From Acidobacteriota bacterium (GTDB lineage Bacteria > Acidobacteriota > Polarisedimenticolia > Gp22-AA2): a stretch of 62,525 nucleotides of DNA. Shown piece after piece: positions 24,925 through 34,403 of the stretch. Within the stretch, counting starts at the first letter, position 1, and every line of letters starts with the position of its first letter. The position numbers and the translations under genes are program-made. The notes under the pieces were generated by a model. It ran no database searches. It saw only the letters and a list, made by a program, of their open reading frames with translations, and was not told where the DNA came from. Location: assembly GCA_018606725.1 (NCBI GenBank), contig JAGYID010000029.1, positions 1 to 62,525 on the forward strand, in the 5' to 3' direction.

Positions 24925-27900
24925 GTGAGGAGCCGCCCGATCCGCCATCGATCCCGCCGCATCGCCCCCGCCGCCGTCCTCCTGGCGGCGCTCGCGGCGC
25001 TGTGCGCGCCCGCGCCGGCCTTCGCCTTCGGCAAGAACAAGATCGTCTACGAGAAATTCGACTGGAAGTATTACAAGGCGCCGCACTTCGACGTCTATTA
25101 CTACCCGGAGGAGGCGGCGCTCCTGCAGCAGATGGTGTCCAACGCCGAGAGCCAGTACGCGCGCCTGTCGCAGATCCTCGACCACGAGATCAAGTTCCGC
25201 ATCCCGCTCATCTACTACAAGACGCACGTCGAGTTCGAGCAGACCAACATCCTCCTGGAGTTCATCCCGGAGTTCGTCGGCGCCTTCGCCGACCCGATCG
25301 AGCACCGCATGGTCATCCCGGCGGACCAACCGCCCGACAAGCTTTACACCCTCATCGGCCACGAGCTGACGCACGTCTTCGAGTTCAGCATCCTGTTCCA
25401 GGAATCGCTGTCGCGCGCCTTCCGCTCCACGGTGCCGCAGTGGGTGATGGAAGGGCTGGCGAGCCACCTCGGCAAGGACGAGGACTCGCTCGACCGGATG
25501 ATCATCCGCGACGCCGTCGTCAACGGCCTGATCCCGCCGATGCACCGCGTGCAGAACATCAATTTCCTGATCTACCGCTTCGGCCAGGCGGCTTTCGACT
25601 TCATCGAGCAATCGTACGGCGTCGAGGGGGTGCGGAACTTCCTGTGGGAGTTCCGCAAGAGCCTGCTGGCCAACAACATCTCCAAGCCGATCCGCGACGC
25701 CTTCGGCATCGAGCCCGACGAGTTCGACCGGCAATTCAAGAAATACCTGCAGCGCCGCTACCTGCCGGCCCTGCTCGACAAGAAGGAGGCCGAGGACTAC
25801 GGCAAGGAGATCACCGCGCGCGACAAGCGCGACGTCGACCTGGACCGCGAGTGGGTGACCTTTTCGCCGGCGCTGTCGCCGTCCGGCGAGCTGATCGCGG
25901 CGATGACCAGCCGCTACCAGGATCTCGACGTCGTCCTGATCTCGGCCAAGGACGGCAAGATCTTCCGCAATCTCACGAAGGGGTTCACCAACAAGTACGA
26001 GTACCCGGTGTACGGCGCCTTCTCGGGCAAGAAAGACCTGACCTGGTCCCCGGAAGGCGACCGGGTGGCGTTCTTCGGCCGCCGCGAGAACGAGCGCGCG
26101 CTGCTGATCTACGACGCCCTGCACGGCGACCTCGACAAGATGATCAGCATCCCCGAGGTCGACGACGAGCTGTCGCCGGCCTGGAGCCCCGACGGCAGCA
26201 AGATCGCCTTCGAGGGGAACAGCGCCGGCCAGGTCGACATCTTCACCATCGATCTCGAGACCCGCAAGGTCGCCAACCTGACGCAGGACGAGTTCTACGA
26301 CGCCAACCCGGCCTGGTCGGCGGACGGCGCCCAGATCCTCTACAACCGTCGCATCAACTCCTCCGCCAAGGTGTTCCTGCTCGACGTCGACGACCCGTCG
26401 CGCAAGGTGCAGCTGACCTTCGGCGACAGCCTGGACCTGCAGCCGGCGTTCGCTCGCGACGGCAAGACGGTCTACTACGCCTCGGACGCCGACGGAGGCA
26501 TCTTCAACCTGTATGACCTCAGCCTGGAGAACGGCGAGATCCGGCGCTTCACCGACGTCGTCGGCGGCGTGTTCACGCCTTTCGAGCTGCCGGGCGAGGG
26601 GGGCAAGCCGTCCATCGCCTTCACCTATTACGGCCGCGGCCTGTTCCGGCTGTTCCGCATGACGCCGGGCCAGCCGGAGAGCATCGTCCGGCCGGAGGAC
26701 CAGGCGAAAGAGCCGGCGGAGCTGGTGCCGTTCCAGGCGCCCCTGCAGCTGACGCTGGACGACAAGAACCACAAGAACTACGACAAGCTGACGTTCCACA
26801 TCGAGAGCAGCCCGTCGGTCCTGGTCGGCGTCGCCGACGACGGCACCATCCTGAGCAACGCCAGCATCGCCCTCTCGGACCTGCTCGGCGATCACCGGAT
26901 GTTCTTCAACTTCCAGTCGGTGTCGACCTACTCCAACTTCAGCTTCGATTACCTGAACCTGAAGCGCCGCTGGCAGTGGAACACCTACGCCCTCGACTTC
27001 CGCGACTACTACGTGACGCTCTCCGGGAACAGCCTGCAGACGCGCCAGGCGAACCGCTACACCAGCGCCGGCGTCGGCATCGCCTACCCGATCAACCGCT
27101 ATTACCGGATCGGCACCGGGATCGGATACCTCAACCAGACCACCGATCGACCGGTGGATGCGTTTACCTTCGAGAACTTTTCCACGTCGGGCGCCGTGTT
27201 GAACTGGAGCTTGAGCGGCGATACGACCCGCTACAAGGAATTCGGTCCGTACCACGGCCAGCGCTACGAGCTCCGGCAGATCTGGGTCCCGATGGTCCGC
27301 TCCTCCGGCTTCGCGAGCGATTATTCGGGGACCCATTTCGACACCCTGCTCGATTACCGGATGTACCGGCGCACCACTTCGCGGTCCCTGTTCGCGCTCC
27401 GCGCCGTGGCGCGCACCAGCACCGGCGATGGCTACAGCATCTACTCGTTCGGGGGACTGAACACCCTGCGCGGGTACGACTACCGGGAGTTCTTCGGCAG
27501 CAGCGTCTCGTTCGTGAACCTGGAATTCCGCTTTCCGCTGGTGGACGCCCTCGCCTTCCCGATCGGCATCATCCGCGACATCCGCGGCTTTCTCTTCTTC
27601 GATGTCGGCGCCGCATGGTTCGGCGGCGACAACTTCTATCATCCGCGGCTCGGCTTCGCCATCGCCCCGGTCAGCAACGGGCAGGTCCTGCCGGGGTTCT
27701 GCTTCAACTGCGGCCCGGGCGAGCAGGCGATCACCCGGACCTTCGATTTCTGGGATTCCAAGAACAACAAGCTCGGTGACGGACGGGCGGCCTACGGCTT
27801 CGGCTTCAACTTCTACTTCGGGCCGTTCATGCTCACCTGGTCCTACGCCCACCAGTTCGAAAACACACTCGAGGTGTGCGACATCTCGACACCCGACTGC

Positions 27901-27984
27901 ACGCCGCAGGACCGCTTCCGGATCGACGACCCGTACCACAAGAAGGGCATGATCAGCACCTTCTACATCGCCACCGATTTCTGA
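24925..27984 (+). CDS. Peptidase-MA-like / PD40 propeller / outer-membrane barrel fusion protein
   Basis: 1019 aa, three parts. After a signal peptide (to about residue 35), a zinc-peptidase-like domain (40-280) has GHELTHVFEF (HExxH at about 145-149). Next, PD40/TolB-type propeller repeats (about 310-620) include LTWSPEGDRVAFFG, SPAWSPDGSKIAFEG and NPAWSADGAQILYN. The C-terminal 370 residues look like an Omp85-type surface-antigen barrel: IYSFGGLNTLRGYDYREFFG, NLEFRFPLVDALAFPI, DGRAAYGFGFNFYFGPF. The start is GTG 24925 after GGGGAG. It probably sits in the outer membrane with the protease and propeller in the periplasm. The role may be envelope biogenesis or protein processing; substrates are unknown. 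Confidence 0.87.
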   Translation: MRSRPIRHRSRRIAPAAVLLAALAALCAPAPAFAFGKNKIVYEKFDWKYYKAPHFDVYYYPEEAALLQQMVSNAESQYARLSQILDHEIKFRIPLIYYKTHVEFEQTNILLEFIPEFVGAFADPIEHRMVIPADQPPDKLYTLIGHELTHVFEFSILFQESLSRAFRSTVPQWVMEGLASHLGKDEDSLDRMIIRDAVVNGLIPPMHRVQNINFLIYRFGQAAFDFIEQSYGVEGVRNFLWEFRKSLLANNISKPIRDAFGIEPDEFDRQFKKYLQRRYLPALLDKKEAEDYGKEITARDKRDVDLDREWVTFSPALSPSGELIAAMTSRYQDLDVVLISAKDGKIFRNLTKGFTNKYEYPVYGAFSGKKDLTWSPEGDRVAFFGRRENERALLIYDALHGDLDKMISIPEVDDELSPAWSPDGSKIAFEGNSAGQVDIFTIDLETRKVANLTQDEFYDANPAWSADGAQILYNRRINSSAKVFLLDVDDPSRKVQLTFGDSLDLQPAFARDGKTVYYASDADGGIFNLYDLSLENGEIRRFTDVVGGVFTPFELPGEGGKPSIAFTYYGRGLFRLFRMTPGQPESIVRPEDQAKEPAELVPFQAPLQLTLDDKNHKNYDKLTFHIESSPSVLVGVADDGTILSNASIALSDLLGDHRMFFNFQSVSTYSNFSFDYLNLKRRWQWNTYALDFRDYYVTLSGNSLQTRQANRYTSAGVGIAYPINRYYRIGTGIGYLNQTTDRPVDAFTFENFSTSGAVLNWSLSGDTTRYKEFGPYHGQRYELRQIWVPMVRSSGFASDYSGTHFDTLLDYRMYRRTTSRSLFALRAVARTSTGDGYSIYSFGGLNTLRGYDYREFFGSSVSFVNLEFRFPLVDALAFPIGIIRDIRGFLFFDVGAAWFGGDNFYHPRLGFAIAPVSNGQVLPGFCFNCGPGEQAITRTFDFWDSKNNKLGDGRAAYGFGFNFYFGPFMLTWSYAHQFENTLEVCDISTPDCTPQDRFRIDDPYHKKGMISTFYIATDF

Positions 27985-28028
27985 GGGCGGGGCGCTGCGG
28001 GTGCCCCGTCCTGCTCCCGGACGGGTTC

Positions 28029-28937
28029 CTAGAACGTCCCGGCCCGGCGCAGCGACAGGGCGGCGGCGACCAGGCCGAGCAAAGCACCAGCCGCGGCCAG
28101 GGCGGCGAGGTGCGGCGCCGGCGGCAGCCGGCCGACGACGATCGACAGGAACGGGTTGGCACGGTAGAACTCGGAGCGCACCACCAGCCGGAAGGTCAGC
28201 AGCAGAGCCCCGGCCGCCAGCGCCCCGCCGAGGAGCCCCTGCACCGCGGCGGCGAGCAGGAACGGCGCCCGGATGAAGGCGGCGGTGGCGCCGACCAGCT
28301 TCATGATCTCGATCTCCTCGCGCCGCGCCAGGACGGTCAACCGGACGGTCGCGCCGACGCTCACCAGCGCCGCCAGCGCCAGGAGCGCTCCGACCGCGAA
28401 GCCGCCCCGCTCGACCAGCGCCACGATGCCGCTCAGCCGCTGCAGCCAGCCGAGATCGAAGCGGATGTCGGCGACGCCGGGCGCCTTGCGGTACGACTTG
28501 ACCAGCAGGTCGATCGCCTCGACGGTGCGGTAGGCCGGGCGCAGGGTGACGTCGATCGACGCCGGGAACGGCGCGCCGCCGATCTGGCGCGCCAGGTCGC
28601 GCAGCGCCGGAAAGGTGGCCTCGAACCGCTGGCGCGCCTGATCGCGGGACACGGTGGCCACCCCCTCGACGGCCGGGTCGCTGAGGACCTCGTTCTTCAG
28701 ACGCTCGACCGTCTCCGCGGTGGCGTCATCCGCCAGGTAGATCTGCACCTGAAGATCGCTGCCGAGGGCCCGGACGAAGCGCTCCAGATTGAAGCGCACC
28801 AGCAGGAACAACCCGCCGATGTACAGCGCGATGCCGATCGCCACCGCCGCCAAGAGACTGAGCGAAGCGTTGCGATGCAGCCCTTCCCAGGCCTCCCGCG
28901 CGCACTGCCGCAGGGCGCGCAGGGGGGTGCGCATCAT
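28029..28937 (-). CDS. ftsX: Cell-division ABC transporter permease FtsX
   Basis: 302 aa inner-membrane partner of FtsE; the pair activates peptidoglycan hydrolases at the septum. The first helix (LLAAVAIGIALYIGGLFLL) is followed by an extracytoplasmic domain of about 130 residues with LQVQIYLADDATAETVERL and FPASIDVTLRP, then three more helices; the coupling region RREEIEIMKLVGATAAFIRAP is diagnostic. ATG 28937 overlaps the ftsE stop (ATGA). It is the last gene of gatB-ftsE-ftsX. Confidence 0.95.
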   Translation of the reverse strand: MMRTPLRALRQCAREAWEGLHRNASLSLLAAVAIGIALYIGGLFLLVRFNLERFVRALGSDLQVQIYLADDATAETVERLKNEVLSDPAVEGVATVSRDQARQRFEATFPALRDLARQIGGAPFPASIDVTLRPAYRTVEAIDLLVKSYRKAPGVADIRFDLGWLQRLSGIVALVERGGFAVGALLALAALVSVGATVRLTVLARREEIEIMKLVGATAAFIRAPFLLAAAVQGLLGGALAAGALLLTFRLVVRSEFYRANPFLSIVVGRLPPAPHLAALAAAGALLGLVAAALSLRRAGTF

Positions 28938-29629
28938 GCGCGGCCGCCGGCGGGCAGCTCCGCCATGGTGTCGCCGCCGGCGACCAGCATGCCGTTCTCG
29001 AGCGCGATGACGCGCCGCTGCATGCGGCGGATCATCTCGCGGTCGTGCGTGGCGATGAGGACGGTCGTGCCGTGCGAGTTGATCTGCTTGAACAGCGTCA
29101 TGATCTCGAGCGCCAGGTCGGGGTCGAGATTGCCGGTCGGCTCGTCGGCCAGCAGGATCAGCGGCCGGTTGACCAGCGCCCTGGCGATCGCCACCCGCTG
29201 CTGTTCGCCACCGGAGAGCTGCTCGGGGTAGTTGTGCAGGCGGTGGTTCAACCCCAGCATCTCGATCACCTGGTAGGTCCGCGCCCGCTGCTCGCGGGGC
29301 GGCATGCCGATCACCTGGGTGGCGTAGGCGACGTTCTCGAACACCGTCTTGCGCGGCAGCAGCTTGAAGTCCTGGAACACCACGCCGATCTGGCGGCGCA
29401 GGCCCGGGACCCGGCGGCGCGGCATGGTGGCGATGTTCTCGTTGCGCACCAGCACCTGCCCGGCGCTCGGGATCTCGTCGCGGAACAGCAGGCGCAAGAG
29501 CGTCGTCTTGCCGGCGCCGCTCGGCCCGGTGAGGAAGACGAACTCCCCCTTCTCGATGTGCAGGCTGACGTCCGACAGCGCCGGCGTCGCGGCGGCGTAT
29601 TTCTTGGTGACGTGGAAGAGCTGGATCAA
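28934..29629 (-). CDS. ftsE: Cell-division ATP-binding protein FtsE
   Basis: 231 aa cytoplasmic ATPase of the FtsEX complex. Walker A GPSGAGKTTLLRL, signature LSGGEQQRVAIARAL, Walker B LLADEPTGNLDPDL and the H-loop ATHDREM are all present. The first residues MIQLFHVTKKY are typical. It overlaps gatB upstream by four bases and ftsX downstream by four bases, so the three genes are translationally coupled. Confidence 0.96.
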   Translation of the reverse strand: MIQLFHVTKKYAAATPALSDVSLHIEKGEFVFLTGPSGAGKTTLLRLLFRDEIPSAGQVLVRNENIATMPRRRVPGLRRQIGVVFQDFKLLPRKTVFENVAYATQVIGMPPREQRARTYQVIEMLGLNHRLHNYPEQLSGGEQQRVAIARALVNRPLILLADEPTGNLDPDLALEIMTLFKQINSHGTTVLIATHDREMIRRMQRRVIALENGMLVAGGDTMAELPAGGRA

Positions 29630-30978
29630 CGGTCGAGCCGCTCTTTGAGGAGCCGGTTGACCAGCGCCGGGTTGGCCTTGCCGCCGGTCGCCTTCAGGAC
29701 CTGGCCGACGAAGTAACCGAGCAGCGTCGTCTTGCCGGCCTTGTACTGGGCGAGCTGCCCCGGGCTGGCGGCGACGACCTTCTCGATCGCCTCCTCGAGC
29801 GCCCCCTCGTCGCTGACCTGCGCCAGCCCGCTGGAGCGGATGACCTCGTCGGGGTCCTGGCCGGTGCGCAGGATGGTCTCGAGCACCTCCTTGCCGGTGC
29901 TGCCGGAGACGGTGCCGTCCTTGACGCGCGCGATCAACCCGCCAAGGCGCTCTGGCGGCAGCTTGCTCTTCAGGACCACGATGTCGAAGCCCCCCTCCTT
30001 CATGCGGGCGAGGACTTCGCCGCTGATCCAGTTGGCGGCGGCCTTGTGATCACCGGCCGCTGTCGCAGTCGCCTCGAAATAATCCGCCATAGGCTGACTC
30101 GAGGTCAGGGTGGTCGCGACCTGCGCGAGCAGCCCGTATGCCGTGATGTATTCCTCGCGCCGCTGCGACAAGAGCTTGGCCGGCAGGCTCTTCCGGACCT
30201 CCTCGATCCACTCCTTTTCGACCAACAACGGCAGCAGATCCGGCTCGGGGAAATAGCGGTAGTCGTGCGCTTCCTCCTTCGAGCGCATCGTATACGTCTT
30301 GTCCTCCTCGGAGTCGTACAGGCGGGTCTCCTGCGCGACCCTTTGTCCGGCGTCGAGCAGTTGAGTCTGCCGGCGGATCTCGTACTCCAGCGCCTTCTGC
30401 ACGAACCGGAACGAGTTGAGGTTCTTCAGCTCGGCCTTGGTCCCGAAGGCCGCCTGCCCCTTCGGGCGCAGCGACACGTTGGCATCGCAGCGCAGCGAGC
30501 CCTCCTCCATGTTGCCGTCCGTGACGCCGATGTCCACCAGGAGATTGCGCAGCGCGGAGTAATAGGCGTGCGCCTCCTCCGGCGAGCGCAGGTCGCCGGC
30601 GTCCTCCTCCATGTGGATGCGGGTGATGCCGATGCGCCGCCTGGCGCCGCCGGCCTCGATGTCGAGGTGCCCGCCGACCGCCAGCGGCTGGTCGTACATG
30701 GAGATCTGGTACCCCTTCGGCAGGTCGGGGTAGAAGTAGTTCTTGCGCGCGAAGATCGAGCGCGGCCGGATGTCGCAGTCGAGCGTCAGCGCGGCACGGA
30801 TGGCGTAGTCGACCGCCGTCCGGTTGAGCACCGGCAGCGAGCCCGGCATGCCGAGGCAGATCGGGCAGACGTTGGTATTGGGCGGATCGCCGAAGCGGGT
30901 CCGGCAGCCGCAGAAGATCTTCGATGCGGTCAGGAGCTGACAGTGGACTTCCAGGCCGATGATCGTTTCGTAGGTCAT
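29626..30978 (-). CDS. gatB: Asp-tRNA(Asn)/Glu-tRNA(Gln) amidotransferase subunit B
   Basis: 450 aa. GatB binds mischarged tRNA and performs the ATP-dependent transamidation with GatA. Motifs: IGLEVHCQLLTASKIFCGC, NVCPICLGMPGSLPVLN, DLPKGYQISMYDQPLA, MEEDAGDL, GSLRCDANVSLRP and DYRYFPEPDLLPL. The Yqey domain follows (about 300-450), ending with GYFVGQVLKATGGKANP. The family is usually about 475 aa, so it is slightly short. GatA and GatC are not in this window. On the minus strand, TATAAT (31001-30996) 17 bases before the ATG is a probable -10 box. Confidence 0.95.
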   Translation of the reverse strand: MTYETIIGLEVHCQLLTASKIFCGCRTRFGDPPNTNVCPICLGMPGSLPVLNRTAVDYAIRAALTLDCDIRPRSIFARKNYFYPDLPKGYQISMYDQPLAVGGHLDIEAGGARRRIGITRIHMEEDAGDLRSPEEAHAYYSALRNLLVDIGVTDGNMEEGSLRCDANVSLRPKGQAAFGTKAELKNLNSFRFVQKALEYEIRRQTQLLDAGQRVAQETRLYDSEEDKTYTMRSKEEAHDYRYFPEPDLLPLLVEKEWIEEVRKSLPAKLLSQRREEYITAYGLLAQVATTLTSSQPMADYFEATATAAGDHKAAANWISGEVLARMKEGGFDIVVLKSKLPPERLGGLIARVKDGTVSGSTGKEVLETILRTGQDPDEVIRSSGLAQVSDEGALEEAIEKVVAASPGQLAQYKAGKTTLLGYFVGQVLKATGGKANPALVNRLLKERLDR

Positions 30979-30995
30979 GGGGTGCGCCGGCGGGG

Positions 30996-31003
30996 ATTAT
31001 ACT
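30996..31003. promoter_or_regulatory. Overlapping divergent -10 boxes between gatB and the M1 peptidase
   Basis: ATTATACT holds TATAAT on the minus strand (31001-30996) and TATACT on the plus strand (30998-31003). Good -35 hexamers at standard spacing are not seen on either side, so at most one may be active. Confidence 0.4.
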
Positions 31004-31031
31004 GCGTGGCCTCGTGGCAAGGAGATCATCC

Positions 31032-33419
31032 ATGTCGCCTGCGTCGGTCCGGAGACTGGGGATTGTCATGCTCGCCATCGCGCTGGCGCCGGCTGTGGCC
31101 GTCCGCTCCCCGGCGCAATCGCCGACGGCGCCCGCCCCCGCTGCCGCCGGCGGTATCGACTTCGGCGCCCAGCGCGAGGCGATCTTCGACGCCTTCTACA
31201 AGACCGGCCTCGATACCTCCAAGGCGTATACGGTCAAGGACCTGGCGATCAAGAAGGACAACGTGACCCTGCTGCTGAAGCAGGGGACGGTGTTCCTGCT
31301 ACGGCCGATCGCCGGCGAGGTCACCGGCGCCGTCTTCCTCGGCGACGGCGAGGCGCAGATGATCCCCCCGAACCGCACCCAGCGCTACATGCTGAAGAAG
31401 GCGTCGGGCGCGGAGATCCTTCAAGAGCAGTTTACCGAGGCGGCTTTGCGGTTCTGCGACGGCACGCACCGCGTGATCATCGGCGCCGGGTCGCCTGATC
31501 CGGGCGGCGTCGACAAGGCGGAACGGGCTTCGAAGGTCCTCGAGGAGCGCAACGCCTGGCTGAACGGCGATCGCGACCTGCAGCTCGAGATGCAGCTGCT
31601 GGAGGCCAGGATTTCGGGTCTCAAGGGTCAGGACTTCTTCGTCGCCGACCTGCACACGCTCCGGCACGACTGGCTGCTCTATCTCTACAATCCGCAGACC
31701 ATCCACGAGAACACCCTGATGACGAGCGAGACCGTCGGTGCCAAGGGTCGCCGTTACTTCATCGACTGGGCCCGCTGGCACAAGAGCGGCGACTACGACC
31801 AGGCCGGTCACTACGTCATGCTGCCCGGCCGCGACGGGCCGCGGGTCATGCGGATCGCCAACAACGACATGACGCTGACCCTGGAGAACACCAAGACGCT
31901 GCAGTGGACCTCGACCACCACGACCAATCCGCTCATCGACAATCTCCGGGCCCTGCGCTTCGACCTGGTGAACAACGCCAGCGTCGAGAGCCACTGGTAC
32001 GACGATTCCTTCTACCCGGTGCGCGTGACCTCGGTGGTCTCCGCCGACGGCCAGCCGCTGCCGTTCATGCACAGGAGGGATCAGCTCCTGGTGCTCCTGC
32101 CGCAGCCGGCGAGGCTGGGGGCCCCGGTGAGCATCACCGCGGTCGGGACCGCCGAGGTCATCTACCAGGTCACCCCGGAGTCGTTCGGTCTGCTCGAGGC
32201 CCCGTTCTATCCCCAGTACGGCGAGCGGGGCGGTCGGGCGACCTTCCACTGGACCATCAGGGCGCCGAAGCAGTTCACCATGGCCGGGTCCGGCCGGGTG
32301 GTCAGGGAATTTCTCGACAAGGACAGGGGACAGAACGTCATCGAGCTGCAGAGCGACATCCCGGTCAACTTCCCATGGGCGCTGTTCGGACAGCTGTACA
32401 AGTCGGACGGCTCCTACACGAGCGAGAGCACCGGCAAGACGGTCCATCTCACCATTCACACGACGACGATCGGCGGCTCCGGGACGCCCATGAAGAAGGT
32501 GCAGGGCTTCTTCGAGCAGACGCAGCAGATCCTCAAGACCTTCGAGACCGTGTACGGCCCCTACCCCTACGACGAGCTGCACATCGCCCAGATGGGTCCG
32601 GGGCTCGGTTTCGGCCAGGGACCGCCCTATTTCGTGCAACTGACCGGCGAGGCCTTCAGCGACGTGTCGAGTCTCGGCAGCGGCTCGGTCCACGGCTTCC
32701 TGTCGCACGAGATCGCCCACCAGTGGTGGGGCAACCAGGTCGGCTGGGCGTCCGAAGACGACGACTGGCTGAGCGAGGGATTCGCCGAGTACGCCGCGGG
32801 AACCTACATCCAGGGACTCCAGAAGCAGGCCGGTCTGCAGCGCACGCTCGACGACTGGCGCCTGGAGGCCAAGAACGCCGACAAGGAGGCGCCGATCGCC
32901 GCGGCCAGCATGCTCAACGGCCCGAATGCCGCGATGTACCGCACCGGTCTGCTGTACAACAAGGCGCCGTATGTCCTGCACATGCTGCGCGTGCAGCTCG
33001 GTGACGAGACGTATCTCAAGGCCATGCGCGCCATCCAGGAGACCTGCAGGAACCAGGACGTATCGACGGAGATGATCCTGCGCGAGATCAATCGCGCCGC
33101 CGGCGCGGATTACAGCTCGTTCTTCGACCAGTGGATCTGGGGCGTCGGCATCCCGACCTTCCGCTATTCGTGGCGCTCCGAGAAGCAGCCCGACGGCAAG
33201 TTCCTGATCACCGTGCACATCGGCCAGGACGACAAGGTCAACTTCAAGAAGGTGCTGATGCCGATCCACCTGCACTCCAAGGACAAGACCATCCCGACGC
33301 AGTTCAGGCCGGTCGTTCAGCCCGAGCAGGACATCAAGCTGCTCTCTCCGATCGACCCCAAGGACGTCACCCTGGACGACGATCGCACCCTGCTGGCTGA
33401 CTTCTTCAAGGCCGGGTGA
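31032..33419 (+). CDS. M1-family metallopeptidase-like protein, exported
   Basis: 795 aa. A signal peptide (LGIVMLAIALAPAVAV) is followed by a long N-terminal region typical of acidobacterial M1 peptidases, then the zinc site HEIAHQWWG (about residue 559) with the downstream ligand Glu in WLSEGFAEYAAG about 18 residues on. The GAMEN exopeptidase motif expected before the zinc site is not recognisable (MGPGLGFGQG occupies that place), so substrate binding may differ from aminopeptidase N. ATG 31032 follows AAGGAG at seven bases. It is probably periplasmic. The hydrolase gene nine bases downstream is in the same operon. Confidence 0.88.
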   Translation: MSPASVRRLGIVMLAIALAPAVAVRSPAQSPTAPAPAAAGGIDFGAQREAIFDAFYKTGLDTSKAYTVKDLAIKKDNVTLLLKQGTVFLLRPIAGEVTGAVFLGDGEAQMIPPNRTQRYMLKKASGAEILQEQFTEAALRFCDGTHRVIIGAGSPDPGGVDKAERASKVLEERNAWLNGDRDLQLEMQLLEARISGLKGQDFFVADLHTLRHDWLLYLYNPQTIHENTLMTSETVGAKGRRYFIDWARWHKSGDYDQAGHYVMLPGRDGPRVMRIANNDMTLTLENTKTLQWTSTTTTNPLIDNLRALRFDLVNNASVESHWYDDSFYPVRVTSVVSADGQPLPFMHRRDQLLVLLPQPARLGAPVSITAVGTAEVIYQVTPESFGLLEAPFYPQYGERGGRATFHWTIRAPKQFTMAGSGRVVREFLDKDRGQNVIELQSDIPVNFPWALFGQLYKSDGSYTSESTGKTVHLTIHTTTIGGSGTPMKKVQGFFEQTQQILKTFETVYGPYPYDELHIAQMGPGLGFGQGPPYFVQLTGEAFSDVSSLGSGSVHGFLSHEIAHQWWGNQVGWASEDDDWLSEGFAEYAAGTYIQGLQKQAGLQRTLDDWRLEAKNADKEAPIAAASMLNGPNAAMYRTGLLYNKAPYVLHMLRVQLGDETYLKAMRAIQETCRNQDVSTEMILREINRAAGADYSSFFDQWIWGVGIPTFRYSWRSEKQPDGKFLITVHIGQDDKVNFKKVLMPIHLHSKDKTIPTQFRPVVQPEQDIKLLSPIDPKDVTLDDDRTLLADFFKAG

Positions 33420-33428
33420 CGCGGCGCC

Positions 33429-34367
33429 GTGGGCTGGGAGTCGACGTCGTTCCAGGTCATCCGCACCCTTCTCGTCGCCGGCGGCCTGTGCGTGGCCGCG
33501 GTGCTGGGGTTGAAGGTGCTCGTCCTGGTCGCCGAGCCGCACATGGCGTTCATGCCGCCTTCGGGCGACGCGGCGGCGCCATCGGACTTCGCCCTGCCGG
33601 CGGAGCCGTTCGAGACCGTCACCGTCGACGGGATGCGGCTGCGCGGCTGGTTGATCCCGGCCAGGGCGCCCGGCGGAGCCGGCGCGCCGCGGATGGGCGC
33701 CGTCGCCTCCAGAGCGCCGCTCACCATCCTGTTCTTCCACGGCAACGCCGAGAACATCAGCCACTGCCTCGAGCTGGGGATGTTGACCCGGTCGGCGGGG
33801 TACAACCTGGCGCTGGTCGACTATCGCGGCTACGGCGGGAACCGGGGGCAGCCGTCCGAGACCGGACTGTATCGCGACGGCGAGGCGGCGCTGCGCGCCG
33901 TGCGCGGCCTGCGCGGCGTCGACCCGGCGCGCGTCGTCGTCTGGGGCCGTTCGATCGGCGCGGCCGTGGCGGTGCACCTGGCCGCCGCGACGCCGGCCGG
34001 CGCCGCGCCCACGGCGACCGGCGATCAGGCGGGCCCCCCGGCCGGGGTCATCCTGGAGTCGCCGTTCACCTCGGTGCAGGATCTGCTGCGGGAAGGCGGT
34101 CACCCGCTGCTGCTGGCGTTGTCGCGGCTCGGCACGTTCCGGTTCGATTCGGCGGCGGCGATCCGACGGGTTCGGTCGCCGCTCCTGATCATCCACGGCA
34201 CCGCGGACGAGATCGCGCCGTTCGCGCTGGGGCAGCGGCTCTACGGCCTGGCGCCGGGACGGAGGGAGCTGGCGGCGATCGCTGGCGGCGGCCACAACGA
34301 TCTGATGGCGCTGCACGCCGCCGAGTTGTGGGCCGCCGCCGACCGCTTCCTGAAATCGCTCGACTGA
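33429..34367 (+). CDS. Membrane-anchored alpha/beta hydrolase
   Basis: 312 aa. One N-terminal helix (VIRTLLVAGGLCVAAVLGLKVLV) anchors a serine-hydrolase domain of the BEM46/ABHD13 type. The oxyanion-region FFHGNAENIS, nucleophile elbow GRSIGAA (Ser at about residue 176), acid in GTADEIAP and His in GGGHNDL complete the triad. An Ala/Gly-rich insert lies near residues 80-95. The start is GTG 33429, nine bases after the upstream stop. It may be an esterase or thioesterase; the substrate is unknown. Confidence 0.88.
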   Translation: MGWESTSFQVIRTLLVAGGLCVAAVLGLKVLVLVAEPHMAFMPPSGDAAAPSDFALPAEPFETVTVDGMRLRGWLIPARAPGGAGAPRMGAVASRAPLTILFFHGNAENISHCLELGMLTRSAGYNLALVDYRGYGGNRGQPSETGLYRDGEAALRAVRGLRGVDPARVVVWGRSIGAAVAVHLAAATPAGAAPTATGDQAGPPAGVILESPFTSVQDLLREGGHPLLLALSRLGTFRFDSAAAIRRVRSPLLIIHGTADEIAPFALGQRLYGLAPGRRELAAIAGGGHNDLMALHAAELWAAADRFLKSLD

Positions 34368-34403
34368 GCGAGGCCGGCCGCGCGTGTCTCGCGGAACGGG
34401 ATC

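Noticed and set aside
23695-27939. Open frame of 1414 codons on the minus strand over the protease-barrel gene
   Set aside because: It mirrors the real plus-strand genes that have signal peptides and motifs; the translated frame has no domains and spans several genes.
31299-34316. Open frame of about 1000 codons on the minus strand opposite the M1 peptidase and hydrolase
   Set aside because: Antisense shadow without motifs; both plus-strand genes have complete catalytic sites.
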